From positions 1 to 45,059 of the forward strand of contig WGDP01000016.1 in the NCBI GenBank assembly GCA_015493215.1: DNA of 45,059 nucleotides, read 5' to 3'. Source of the stretch: Bacteroidales bacterium (GTDB lineage: Bacteria; Bacteroidota; Bacteroidia; Bacteroidales; F082). Position numbers and translations under genes: made by a program. Positions 1 to 8,015 of this stretch are shown here, one piece after another; positions within the stretch are counted from its first letter, which is position 1, and every line of letters starts with the position of its first letter. The notes under the pieces are model-generated. The model did no database searches and was not told the origin of the DNA. It saw only the letters and a program-made list of their open reading frames with translations.

Positions 1-384
1 CGTTTAGACCCCGGTTACACCATTGATGCTGAAATTTTACCCAACCATTTTCACAAAAAAGGTGCCCTGGCAGCAGCCCGTATGGGTGATCAGGTTAATC
101 CGCAAAAAAAATCGTCAGGGTCGCAGTTTTATATTGTTCAGGGACAAAAAGTGGACGATAATTATTTAAATATGGTTACCAGCCGAACCGGTCATCAATT
201 TACCGACGAACAAAAAGAAGCTTACAAAACCATCGGTGGCACCCCTCATTTGGATGGAGGTTATACCGTTTTTGGCGAGCTGCTCAGTGGTTTTGATGTG
301 CTTGATAAAATTGCCGCCGTTCAAACCGGCCGCGGTGATGTTCCCGTAGAGCCTGTTACCATGACCATTGAAATTTTGGAATGA
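1..384 (+). CDS. Cyclophilin-type peptidyl-prolyl cis-trans isomerase (5' partial)
   Basis: The reading frame is open from base 1, so this is the C-terminal part of a gene that begins outside the window; the ATG at 82 in the ORF track is internal. The translation carries cyclophilin signatures: FHKKGALAAAR near the left edge, then NPQKKSSGSQFYIVQG (family form GSQFFI) and a C-terminal GGYTVFGELLSGFDVLDKI block. The insert between GSQF and the GGTPHLDGGYTVFG block is typical of the longer cyclophilins of Bacteroidota. The enzyme isomerises Xaa-Pro bonds during folding. Whether it is periplasmic cannot be judged because the N-terminus is missing. Its stop overlaps the pheS start by 4 bp (ATGA), so the two genes are probably translationally coupled. 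Confidence 0.93.
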   Translation, partial: RLDPGYTIDAEILPNHFHKKGALAAARMGDQVNPQKKSSGSQFYIVQGQKVDDNYLNMVTSRTGHQFTDEQKEAYKTIGGTPHLDGGYTVFGELLSGFDVLDKIAAVQTGRGDVPVEPVTMTIEILE

Positions 385-1403
385 TGAAAACTAAAATCGC
401 ACAATATTTAGAGGAAGTTAACAATTTTAATGCCGACAGCATTGAAGCGTTGGAAGCCTTTCGTATAAAATTTTTAAGCAAAAAAGGGCTTATTCCGGCA
501 TTGTTTGCCGATTTTAAGTCGGTACCACCTCAGGAGCGTAAAGAAGTCGGCCAGCTGATTAACGGTTTAAAAAATGCTGTTCAGCAAAAAATTGTGGCCT
601 TAAAAGAAGCCATGGAAAGCGCTTCCGAAACTACCGTTTCGGGCCTCGACCTAACTTTGCCTGTTGAAGCTCCTTTGGGTACCCGCCATCCGCTTTCGGT
701 GGTGCGTAACGAGATTATCGACATCTTTTCGCGCATTGGCTTTACCGTTTCAGAAGGGCCTGAAATTGAAGATGATTTTCACAACTTTACAGCTTTGAAT
801 TTTCCGCCCGACCATCCCGCACGCGATATGCAGGACACCTTTTTTATAGAGAAAGACCCTGACATCGCTTTACGAACCCATACCAGTTCGGTACAGGTAA
901 GGGTGATGGAAAATGCACAGCCGCCGCTGCGAACCATATCTCCCGGACGGGTTTTTCGTAACGAAGCCATCTCGGCACGTGCCCACTGTATTTTTCATCA
1001 GGTTGAAGGATTGTATGTTGACACCGATGTTTCGTTTGCCGACTTAAAACAAACACTGTTTTATTTTGCCCGCGAGCTGTTTGGCGAACACACAAAAATT
1101 CGTTTTCGTCCCTCCTATTTTCCATTTACCGAACCCTCGGCCGAAATGGATGTTTCGTGTAATATTTGCGGCGGAAAAGGGTGTAATGTTTGTAAATATA
1201 CCGGCTGGGTCGAAATACTCGGCTGCGGAATGGTTGACCCCAACGTACTCGACAACTGTAACATCGACAGTAAAAAATACACCGGTTTTGCCTTTGGAAT
1301 GGGTATTGAGCGCATCACCATGCTGAAATACCGCATCAACGACCTAAGGCTTTTCTTTGAAAACGATATGCGTTTTTTAAAGCAGTTTGAGTCGGCTATT
1401 TAG
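381..1403 (+). CDS. pheS: Phenylalanyl-tRNA synthetase alpha subunit
   Basis: Cytoplasmic class II aminoacyl-tRNA synthetase subunit; with PheT it charges tRNA-Phe. The N-terminal third is the helical tRNA-binding arm (about residues 1-90). The catalytic core follows: GTRHPLSVVRNEI, the motif 2 region RVFRNEAISARAHCIFHQVEGLYVD, FRPSYFPFTEPSAEMDV and the motif 3 region FGMGIERITMLKY. A four-cysteine knuckle (CNICGGKGCNVC) follows the SAEMDV strand and looks like the metal-binding insert common in Bacteroidota PheS. Length (340 aa) is normal. The start is ATG 381 or the adjacent ATG 384; both overlap the cyclophilin stop. pheT is not adjacent, because the next gene is on the other strand. Confidence 0.97.
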   Translation: MMKTKIAQYLEEVNNFNADSIEALEAFRIKFLSKKGLIPALFADFKSVPPQERKEVGQLINGLKNAVQQKIVALKEAMESASETTVSGLDLTLPVEAPLGTRHPLSVVRNEIIDIFSRIGFTVSEGPEIEDDFHNFTALNFPPDHPARDMQDTFFIEKDPDIALRTHTSSVQVRVMENAQPPLRTISPGRVFRNEAISARAHCIFHQVEGLYVDTDVSFADLKQTLFYFARELFGEHTKIRFRPSYFPFTEPSAEMDVSCNICGGKGCNVCKYTGWVEILGCGMVDPNVLDNCNIDSKKYTGFAFGMGIERITMLKYRINDLRLFFENDMRFLKQFESAI

Positions 1404-1584
1404 TCGGGGTTAAAAGATAATCTACTTAAGCTAAAGTAGCTTGTTCAGGTTATGGTAAGTTGATTATTATGCCATTATTCTATATGAACTTGTTTAAAGT
1501 TAACTTGATGATAATGGGTATAAAATACTTTAAGCAAGCTCAATAAGAAAGCATACCTGTCTTATGAAACACAGGTTATTTGCT

Positions 1585-2619
1585 TTAAATCTTTTTTACT
1601 CCGAGACAAATATCCAATCCCTTGGCCTTTTCGAGCAACGGGTGGTTTGTAGGCAGCACACGCAAGCGGCCACTGGTTTCTTTTAACGAAATAGATTCGA
1701 TTCGTTCGCCTTTTTTAACCACCATCTTACCAAAGTCGTTGTTGGCAATCAGCTCCACAGCTTCGGCACCATACCCCGTAGCCAGCAATCGGTCGTAAGG
1801 CGAAGGGCTTCCTCCCCGTTGAATATATCCTAAAATAGTTTTACGTGTTTCGATGCCTGTTTCCGTTTCGATGCTGTCGGCAATGTATTCGGCGGCAGAA
1901 GTATATTTTTTCGGTTTTCTAATGCCTTCGGCAACAACTACAATGGAATATGGTTTTTTCTTTTTAGCCCGGTTTTTTAAATATTTCATAATGGTATGAA
2001 GGTCGTAATCCAGTTCGGGAATTAAAATCACATCTCCGCCCCCGGCCATACCTGCATACAATGTCAACCATCCGGCATGATGACCCATAACCTCGATAAC
2101 CATGATACGTTTATGCGAGTTGGCCGTTGAATGAAGCCTGTCGATAGCTTCGGTGGCAATGTTCAGTGCCGAATCGAAACCAAAGGTTTGATCAGTTCCC
2201 CACACATCGTTGTCGATGGTTTTTGGAATACCTATGATGTTCATCCCCTGTTCCGACAGCCCGTACGCCGTTTTCATGGTGCCGTTACCACCAATACACA
2301 CCAGCGCATCCAGCCCCTTTTCTTCGTAGTTTTCCTTAATAATTTTGGGTTTGTCAACCGACAAAAATGATTTCTTTTTAAAAGGCTTCTCGCGAGAAGT
2401 TCCCAAAATGGTTCCGCCAACGGTTAATATCCCCGAAAGGGAAGGTTCGTCAAGCGGTATAAAATTTTTATTAAGAAGCCCTAAAAATCCGGCTGAAACG
2501 CCTATAACTTCCATGTTGTATTTAACAATAGCCGTTTTGCCCACCCCTCTGATGGCAGCATTCAATCCCGGACAGTCACCACCGGCTGTTAAAATACCAA
2601 TTTTTTTTGGTTTCGACAT
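1585..2619 (-). CDS. pfkA: 6-phosphofructokinase
   Basis: Phosphorylates fructose-6-phosphate in glycolysis. The protein opens with the PFK glycine loop GILTAGGDCPGLNAAIRG and has the catalytic PKTIDND motif followed by GTDQTFGFDSA, then MVIEVMGHHAGW and GYIQRGGSPSPYDR. In E. coli numbering the phosphoryl-donor residues are Gly104 (GGNGT) and Lys124 (PKTIDND). Known enzymes with an Asp at 104 use PPi, whereas Gly104 with Lys124 occurs in ATP enzymes, so ATP is the more likely donor. Position 103 is Asn where E. coli has a Mg-binding Asp. I chose the ATG at 2619 over the longer ORF start at 2649 because a TAnnTTTG -7 box lies between them; this gives 344 aa. Confidence 0.94.
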   Translation of the reverse strand: MSKPKKIGILTAGGDCPGLNAAIRGVGKTAIVKYNMEVIGVSAGFLGLLNKNFIPLDEPSLSGILTVGGTILGTSREKPFKKKSFLSVDKPKIIKENYEEKGLDALVCIGGNGTMKTAYGLSEQGMNIIGIPKTIDNDVWGTDQTFGFDSALNIATEAIDRLHSTANSHKRIMVIEVMGHHAGWLTLYAGMAGGGDVILIPELDYDLHTIMKYLKNRAKKKKPYSIVVVAEGIRKPKKYTSAAEYIADSIETETGIETRKTILGYIQRGGSPSPYDRLLATGYGAEAVELIANNDFGKMVVKKGERIESISLKETSGRLRVLPTNHPLLEKAKGLDICLGVKKI

Positions 2620-2646
2620 AATGGTTGTTTTAAAATTTGCCAAAAA

Positions 2647-2654
2647 CAAAAGTA
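2647..2654 (-). promoter_or_regulatory. Bacteroidota -7 promoter element for pfkA
   Basis: On the minus strand the sequence reads TACTTTTG, an exact match to TAnnTTTG, 27 nt before the ATG at 2619. It lies inside the longer ORF-track start and therefore supports the shorter pfkA start. Confidence 0.6.
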
Positions 2655-2707
2655 AAGTATTTTCAGCTCATAAACCGGCCATTTAAAAAAAGGAATGAAA
2701 AATTGTG

Positions 2708-2715
2708 TATGTTTG
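2708..2715 (+). promoter_or_regulatory. Bacteroidota -7 promoter element for the dicarboxylate/glutamate symporter
   Basis: TATGTTTG matches TAnnTTTG. It would leave an untranslated leader of about 80 nt before the ATG at 2801. The intervening region is A-rich and I see no clear riboswitch-like structure in it. Confidence 0.45.
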
Positions 2716-2800
2716 ACTTTTGATATTTTTCCTAAATGTTAAAACAAAACACAAAACAGAGGAAAACCAACCTGTTACAAAATTTAAAACATGTAAACAG

Positions 2801-4093
2801 ATGAAGAAAATAGCTTTTCACTGGCAGATACTAATCGGAATGGTAGTTGGTATTGTATGGGGGCTGGTAGCAGTTAAAGCGGGCTGGATTGAGTTTACCA
2901 CTTTTTACATAAAGCCCTGGGGAACCATTTTTATTAACCTCTTAAAACTGATTGCCGTACCTTTGGTTTTGGTATCGCTGATAAGCGGGATAACAAATTT
3001 GAAAGATGTTTCAAAACTTTCGCGCATGGGGCTAAAAACCATTCTGCTCTACATTCTCACCACTGTAATTGCCATTTCTATAGGGCTTGTTATTGTAAAC
3101 ATTACCAACCCCGGTAAAATATTTCCGGAAGAAAAGGTGATGGAGTTCAAACAAAAATATGCCGACAATGTTAAACAAAAACAGGCTGCCGCCTCCGATG
3201 TTAAACAAAACAGTCCGTTGCAATTTATGGTTGATTTGGTTCCCTCCAACATTTTTGGCGCCATGACCGATAACACTCAAATGTTGAAAGTTATCTTTTT
3301 TGCACTTCTTTTTGGAATAAGTATGATTATGCTTCCCGAAAGTAAAACCGCACCTGTTAAAGCGTTTATTGACAGCGCCAACGACATTGTATTAAAAATG
3401 ATAGACATCATTATGAAAATGGCACCCTTTGGGGTTTTTGCCCTGTTGGCGGCACTAATTGTTGACATTGCCGGTGACAACCTTAAGGATACCGTTTCGC
3501 TTTTTGCCGCGTTGGGCATGTATTCGTTTACCGTAATACTGGGTTTGCTGATTATGATTTTTGCCGTTTATCCGGTTATCATCCGGTTTTTTACAAAAAT
3601 TAAATACAAACGGTTTTTAAAGGCGCTTACGCAGGTTCAACTGTTGGCATTTTCAACAAGTTCCAGTGCGGCCACACTGCCCCTCACCATGGAAACAGCT
3701 GAAAAAGAATTGGGCATTTCAAACGAAACCGCCAGTTTTGTTTTGCCTTTGGGTGCCACCATTAATATGGATGGAACCAGCCTCTACCAGGCAGTGGCAG
3801 CAGTTTTTTTGGCACAGGTTTATGGAATGGACTTAAACCTCGGGCAACAATTAACCATTATCCTTACAGCTACGCTTGCCTCTATCGGTTCGGCAGCAGT
3901 TCCCGGAGCGGGCATGGTAATGTTGGTTATTGTACTTACAGCAGTTGGGATTCCAACCGAAGGCATTGCGCTAATTTTTGCCGTTGACAGGCCGCTTGAC
4001 ATGCTTCGCACAGCTGTAAATGTAACCGGCGACACCACCATTGCCGGAATTATTGCCACTTCTGAGAACCAAATTGATACGAGCGTTGCTTAA
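2801..4093 (+). CDS. Na+:acidic amino acid/dicarboxylate symporter (DAACS family)
   Basis: Inner-membrane secondary transporter that co-transports Na+ (or H+) with glutamate, aspartate or C4-dicarboxylates. All family hallmarks are visible in order: hydrophobic helices from residue 5 onward, the serine-rich HP1 tip (STSSSAATLP), the TM7 motif NMDGTSLYQ, the HP2 segment AAVPGAGMVML, and TM8 AVDRPLDMLRTAVNVTGD. The last keeps the residues equivalent to GltPh Asp390, Asp394, Arg397, Thr398, Asn401 and Asp405. The retained Arg397 equivalent points to an acidic rather than neutral substrate. The ORF-track start at 2720 is a TTG; the ATG at 2801 (MKKIAFHWQ) starts just before TM1, giving 430 aa, the usual family length. 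Confidence 0.93.
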   Translation: MKKIAFHWQILIGMVVGIVWGLVAVKAGWIEFTTFYIKPWGTIFINLLKLIAVPLVLVSLISGITNLKDVSKLSRMGLKTILLYILTTVIAISIGLVIVNITNPGKIFPEEKVMEFKQKYADNVKQKQAAASDVKQNSPLQFMVDLVPSNIFGAMTDNTQMLKVIFFALLFGISMIMLPESKTAPVKAFIDSANDIVLKMIDIIMKMAPFGVFALLAALIVDIAGDNLKDTVSLFAALGMYSFTVILGLLIMIFAVYPVIIRFFTKIKYKRFLKALTQVQLLAFSTSSSAATLPLTMETAEKELGISNETASFVLPLGATINMDGTSLYQAVAAVFLAQVYGMDLNLGQQLTIILTATLASIGSAAVPGAGMVMLVIVLTAVGIPTEGIALIFAVDRPLDMLRTAVNVTGDTTIAGIIATSENQIDTSVA

Positions 4094-4225
4094 AGGGCTG
4101 ATTTGAATAATTCCCTCTCTTTCTTATCTGCCGGCAGCAAAATAAATAGCCAAGGCTTTTAAGTTTGGAACTCAACCATTTATGTTTTCCGTGACAACCC
4201 CCCGTGGCGTTAAAATAGTAAGCCC

Positions 4226-4260
4226 GGTTGCATATAAGCTATTTTATGCAACCATTTTTT
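4226..4260 (+). terminator. Rho-independent terminator
   Basis: A perfect 9-bp stem GGTTGCATA/TATGCAACC with a 10-nt loop is followed by A and six T residues. It is about 130 bp after the symporter stop and before the sigma-factor gene, so it probably ends the symporter transcript. The rest of the gap (4094-4358) holds no gene; TTAATTTG at 4312-4319 is a one-mismatch -7 element that could serve the sigma gene. Confidence 0.7.
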
Positions 4261-4358
4261 ATGGCTTAGTGTCAAATTTCTAAAACCTATGTAAGTTTTT
4301 ATTAATTTGCGTGCTTATTTTTTGAGCCATCATTAAGCCCGATTGGATAAGCCCGCAA

Positions 4359-4913
4359 ATGCATTTTGACAAGTCGTTAATAGAAGAGTTGAAAAAAAAC
4401 AATAGAAAGGCACAAGAGTCTTTTTACAGGTTTTTTGCACCAAAAATGTTTGGTGTGTGCTTGCGTTTTTCAGCTGATAGTGATGAGGCGGAAGATATTA
4501 TGCAAGAGGGATTTATCAGGGTTTTTAGGTACATAAAAGATTACCGGGGAGATGGGTCGTTTGAAGGGTGGGTTAGAAGAACCATGGTAAACACAGCTAT
4601 CAACCATTACAAACGGCGAATAAAACGTTCTTTTACAAAGCCCATTGAGCATGCCGGTTCAGCAGCCGGGTTTAATGCCCACATTATTGAACAGATGTCG
4701 GCCAACGAACTTTTAAAAGTGATTGAAGAGTTGCCTGCCGGTTATCGAACGGTTTTTAACCTGAATATAATTGAAGGCTATACCCACAAAGAGATTGGTG
4801 AGTTGCTGGGGATTTCAGAAAACACATCAAAGTCGCAGCTGTCGAGAGCCAGGGCATCGCTGCAAAAAAAACTTGAAAAAATAAGACAAAAAGAAAACAT
4901 TGGAAACCAATAG
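4359..4913 (+). CDS. ECF-type RNA polymerase sigma-70 factor
   Basis: Alternative sigma factor of 184 aa with only regions 2 and 4. Region 2 (about residues 20-88) contains DEAEDIMQEGFIRVF and GSFEGWVRRTMVNTAINHYKRR, which bind core polymerase and the -10 element. Region 4 (about 118-170) contains ELPAGYRTVFNLNIIEGYTHKEIGELLGISENTSKSQLSRARASL, a helix-turn-helix for -35 recognition. The next gene overlaps its end by 14 bp and encodes a membrane anti-sigma-like protein, so the sigma factor is probably held at the inner membrane until an envelope signal arrives. The family organisation resembles the sigma factors paired with dual-membrane anti-sigma proteins in Bacteroides. Confidence 0.95.
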   Translation: MHFDKSLIEELKKNNRKAQESFYRFFAPKMFGVCLRFSADSDEAEDIMQEGFIRVFRYIKDYRGDGSFEGWVRRTMVNTAINHYKRRIKRSFTKPIEHAGSAAGFNAHIIEQMSANELLKVIEELPAGYRTVFNLNIIEGYTHKEIGELLGISENTSKSQLSRARASLQKKLEKIRQKENIGNQ

Positions 4914-6270
4914 CGAACATATTAACAACCTGTTTAAACAGAAGTTTGAGGATTTTGCACCTCAGCCGCCCGAGCGCGTTTGGGCAGGTATTGCCTCTGC
5001 TTTGGACAAAGGAGTTGTTCCGTGGTACAGCACTTTACCGGCAAAAATTGTTGCCATTGTGATTGGTGCAGCTATTTTGCTTGGCGGTTATTGGTTGTTA
5101 CCCCTACAAAATACTCAACCTGATAAAAAGCCAACTATGGAGGCTGCCTATCAAAACACCACCGAAAGCAATGTTGCAATTGACACTAAAACAGATAAAA
5201 CCATTCAGCAGCAACAAAGAACGCAAAAACAAAACGAAAACAGCTATACTGCCACTCATAAAGCTGACCAAAATCGTGTTGTAAAACATACAGCATCTTC
5301 CGGTTTGATATCTGCGTCAGGTAATAACGGTACACACCACAACGAAGCTACGGCTGCTAAACCAAAAATATTAAGCAGTCAACAACCTGGAAATGCTACC
5401 ATATCCGAACAAAATTTATTGGCATCGGTTAGCAATACCGGCGAACCTTTCGCAGGCTTTTCTACTATTCAGGCAATTCCTAAAAAAACAGTTTCTCTCA
5501 ATAACAACCTTTCATTTTCAATATTAAAACCCGGTAAAGTTGAAAACAACAAGCAGTTTGTTACCCATAAAAAACAGTCCGGAAACTGGATTCTGGGCCT
5601 CTATTTTTCACCTGAGTTTATTTTTGATCCCTTCGATTCGTTAACCATTCAAAACAGCTACGCCATAAAAGTTGAGCCAACTTATTATTTTAATAATCAT
5701 TGGTTTATCCGTCCGGGAATCGGTCTGAGTTATGCAAGAGACAAGGGTTTTGTAAAAGCCGATTTTATGAGCTGGGATTATCTTGGCAGTTACGAGGATG
5801 TTGTTGACGTTACTTTTGACACCGTTGGAAATACTGTTACGCCGGTTTATCACACGCAAACCAGAGATGTTTATGATTCGATTTTGCATATAACCATCTC
5901 GGAAGAAACCAACCGGTATCTGTACCTGCAAACATCGTTGGTTTTTGGTTATCATAATCATGTAAACAAGTTTGGCTGGAGTATTTATGCCGGCTCGCAG
6001 GTAAACTTTATTCTGACTGAAAAAAGAGACAACCCCTTACAGGATAACCAGTCAGCTGTTTATTTGAAGTACAATTTGGCCAACAGGCACTCGCCGCAAT
6101 ATGGTTTAAAAATAGGTTTTGGCCTCGACTATGCCATTGCCAAAAGATGGCTGCTTTCCGTAGAGCCGGAATACAACTACTTTATAAACGGGATTAACGG
6201 CGGAGATGTTTACAACACACCGCTTTCGGGAATCGGCTTACGTTTTGGACTTATTTACACATTAAAATAA
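4900..6270 (+). CDS. Dual-membrane-spanning anti-sigma-like protein (TM anchor, long linker, C-terminal beta-barrel)
   Basis: Residues 1-45 are a short cytoplasmic segment with the FEDFAPQPPERVWAGIASAL pattern found at the N-terminus of Bacteroidota anti-sigma proteins. A single TM helix follows at about 48-68 (AKIVAIVIGAAILLGGYWLL). Then come about 155 residues rich in Asn, Gln, Thr and Ser, and from about residue 228 (SGNWILGLYFSPEF) to the end a PorT-like outer-membrane barrel with alternating aromatic strands. This matches the layout of the dual membrane-spanning anti-sigma (Dma) proteins described in Bacteroides thetaiotaomicron, in which the barrel sits in the outer membrane and the tail binds the sigma factor. 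The start is a TTG overlapping the sigma gene; no in-frame ATG occurs before residue 80. A plain outer-membrane protein is unlikely because a signal peptide is absent and the TM is internal. Confidence 0.82.
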   Translation: METNSEHINNLFKQKFEDFAPQPPERVWAGIASALDKGVVPWYSTLPAKIVAIVIGAAILLGGYWLLPLQNTQPDKKPTMEAAYQNTTESNVAIDTKTDKTIQQQQRTQKQNENSYTATHKADQNRVVKHTASSGLISASGNNGTHHNEATAAKPKILSSQQPGNATISEQNLLASVSNTGEPFAGFSTIQAIPKKTVSLNNNLSFSILKPGKVENNKQFVTHKKQSGNWILGLYFSPEFIFDPFDSLTIQNSYAIKVEPTYYFNNHWFIRPGIGLSYARDKGFVKADFMSWDYLGSYEDVVDVTFDTVGNTVTPVYHTQTRDVYDSILHITISEETNRYLYLQTSLVFGYHNHVNKFGWSIYAGSQVNFILTEKRDNPLQDNQSAVYLKYNLANRHSPQYGLKIGFGLDYAIAKRWLLSVEPEYNYFINGINGGDVYNTPLSGIGLRFGLIYTLK

Positions 6271-6283
6271 AATATAAACACAA

Positions 6284-7849
6284 ATGTTGAAGAAATACTC
6301 AATACTATTCATTGCTCTGTTGCTGTCAGGAGTTACTGAGGTTTACGCTACTTCCAATAAACCCAACAACATTATTGTTACCGGCCAGATTATAAATAAA
6401 AAGTATGGCAACGCCATAGCCAATCACAAAGTAATTATTACCACACCTGATATTAAATCGAATGGGCAAAACTATTACAAAGAGGTTTTCACTGATGATG
6501 ACGGATTTTATTACGACACCATTAGAACCAATCTGACAAAGGGAAAGCTTGAGGTTTATACGCTTGATAAAAATCAACAAAAAATCGACTCAACGGTTTA
6601 TTATCGTTTTTTCCGAAATACGGAGATGTCGCTATTGGTTAACCTGCTTATTGATATGCCTTTTCATACCAACATATTAAAAGCCCGTTTCCGGTACGTT
6701 CAAAAACAGGGAGGAAACCGTTTTTACTACAGGTTTATCAATTTGTCATCGGGACAAAACATTGTTTCGTACAAGTGGAGTTTTGGTGATGGCACTGTTT
6801 CGTACGATAAAAATCCCGATCACACCTATTTAGGCCCAGGCATTTATCGTGTCAAGCTAATTATCCAATCAACCATGAACGGCAACCCAAGTACCAACGC
6901 CTATTCAAAAATGATTTTAATTCGCGAAAAATCTCTCTATCATGTTGGGGGGCAGGTTTTTGCCGATCTTTTTCCCATCGATCGCGGAAAAGCCTTTTTA
7001 TATTATAAAGATTCCGTTGATACTTATATTCCGGTCGATACGGTTTCGTTTGACACATTGGGATTTTACATTTTTTACAACCTTCCCAACGGCGATTATC
7101 TTATAAAAGCCCAACCCGACAGGGAATCGGAGTTTTACGGAAGCATGTGTCCTACCTATTACGGTGATGCCTTAAAATGGCAAAATTCAGAAACCTGTAA
7201 TGTTTGCTCCACCAACTGGGATTACGACATTCACCTTTTACCCGCCGAAGGACTAATAGCAGGCGAAGGAGCCATTAAAGGTAACATTTTTGTTGTTGAC
7301 AGAGGGTTGAAACGGTTTGGCCTTAGTTCGGGCGAAAATATTTCGCTCTACCTGCTTGATTCAACGGGAAACAGCATGTCTTACCTTTACACGGGCTACG
7401 ATGGCGACTTTGATTTTTCGGAAATAAATCTTTCCAAATACAAACTTTTTCCGGAGGTAACGGGTGTAAACACATCTGAAATTGAAGTTGAGTTAAATGA
7501 AGAAAACCCTCAAATCGACAACATGATTATTGAGTTAAGCCTGTCAAGTGTTGATTTTATCTTTCCCGGAAAAAAAGTTAACCGGGGGTTACTGAGCAAT
7601 CTCTATCCCAATCCATTGGCAAATGGCGAACAGGTCGTATTGTCGGTTAAATTAAAAAAGTCGCAGCAAATAACCTGTACCATTTCCGGCATTACCGGAA
7701 AAACAGTCTATTTGAACCGTTACTTTTTACAAGAAGGACAATCTGAAGTTGTTGTTCCGGCCGGTCGTTTTTCCAACGGTGTTTATGTTGTTACCATAAC
7801 AGATAAACGAGGCAATGCCGACACAAGGCAATTGGTGATAGCACGGTAG
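6284..7849 (+). CDS. T9SS-exported PKD-domain protein
   Basis: 521 aa. An N-terminal Sec signal peptide (MLKKYSILFIALLLSGVTEVYA) is followed by a carboxypeptidase-regulatory-like beta segment (GQIINKKYGNAIANHKVIITTPD). A PKD domain with the diagnostic WSFGDGTVSYDKNPDHTY lies near residues 165-215. Two further beta-sandwich-like modules follow (HVGGQVFADLF..., AIKGNIFVVDRG...). The C-terminus is a T9SS type A sorting domain (LYPNPLANGEQVVLSV...GVYVVTITDKRGNADTRQLVIA). The gene starts 13 bp after the anti-sigma-like gene in the same direction, so it very probably belongs to the same operon. Its role is unknown; PKD domains usually mediate protein or glycan binding at the cell surface. Confidence 0.88.
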   Translation: MLKKYSILFIALLLSGVTEVYATSNKPNNIIVTGQIINKKYGNAIANHKVIITTPDIKSNGQNYYKEVFTDDDGFYYDTIRTNLTKGKLEVYTLDKNQQKIDSTVYYRFFRNTEMSLLVNLLIDMPFHTNILKARFRYVQKQGGNRFYYRFINLSSGQNIVSYKWSFGDGTVSYDKNPDHTYLGPGIYRVKLIIQSTMNGNPSTNAYSKMILIREKSLYHVGGQVFADLFPIDRGKAFLYYKDSVDTYIPVDTVSFDTLGFYIFYNLPNGDYLIKAQPDRESEFYGSMCPTYYGDALKWQNSETCNVCSTNWDYDIHLLPAEGLIAGEGAIKGNIFVVDRGLKRFGLSSGENISLYLLDSTGNSMSYLYTGYDGDFDFSEINLSKYKLFPEVTGVNTSEIEVELNEENPQIDNMIIELSLSSVDFIFPGKKVNRGLLSNLYPNPLANGEQVVLSVKLKKSQQITCTISGITGKTVYLNRYFLQEGQSEVVVPAGRFSNGVYVVTITDKRGNADTRQLVIAR

Positions 7850-7916
7850 AAAGCGTAATTAAGTAATTTCGTCCGAAGCAGGCAAATGCGGTGGAGCTAA
7901 ACCTTTTTGGTCGAGG

Positions 7917-7939
7917 CCTGCCTCCGGCAGTCAGGCAGG
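7917..7939. repeat. Short GC-rich palindromic element
   Basis: CCTGCC and GGCAGG form a 6-bp stem around an inner CTGCC-TCC-GGCAG hairpin. It lies in the 166-bp gap after the PKD protein and may terminate that operon, although no T-run follows. The composition is clearly more GC-rich than the flanking sequence. Confidence 0.4.
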
Positions 7940-8015
7940 TGCGTGAGAGACCGAGGTTGAAAGTACATAGTAGCCCCATCATTAAAGCAGGAAAAAAATA
8001 GTATATGCCTTCATT

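Noticed and set aside
1555-1576. Hairpin ACCTGT/ACAGGT between pheS and pfkA as a terminator
   Set aside because: Only a 6-bp stem with a 10-nt loop and no T-run; too weak to report.
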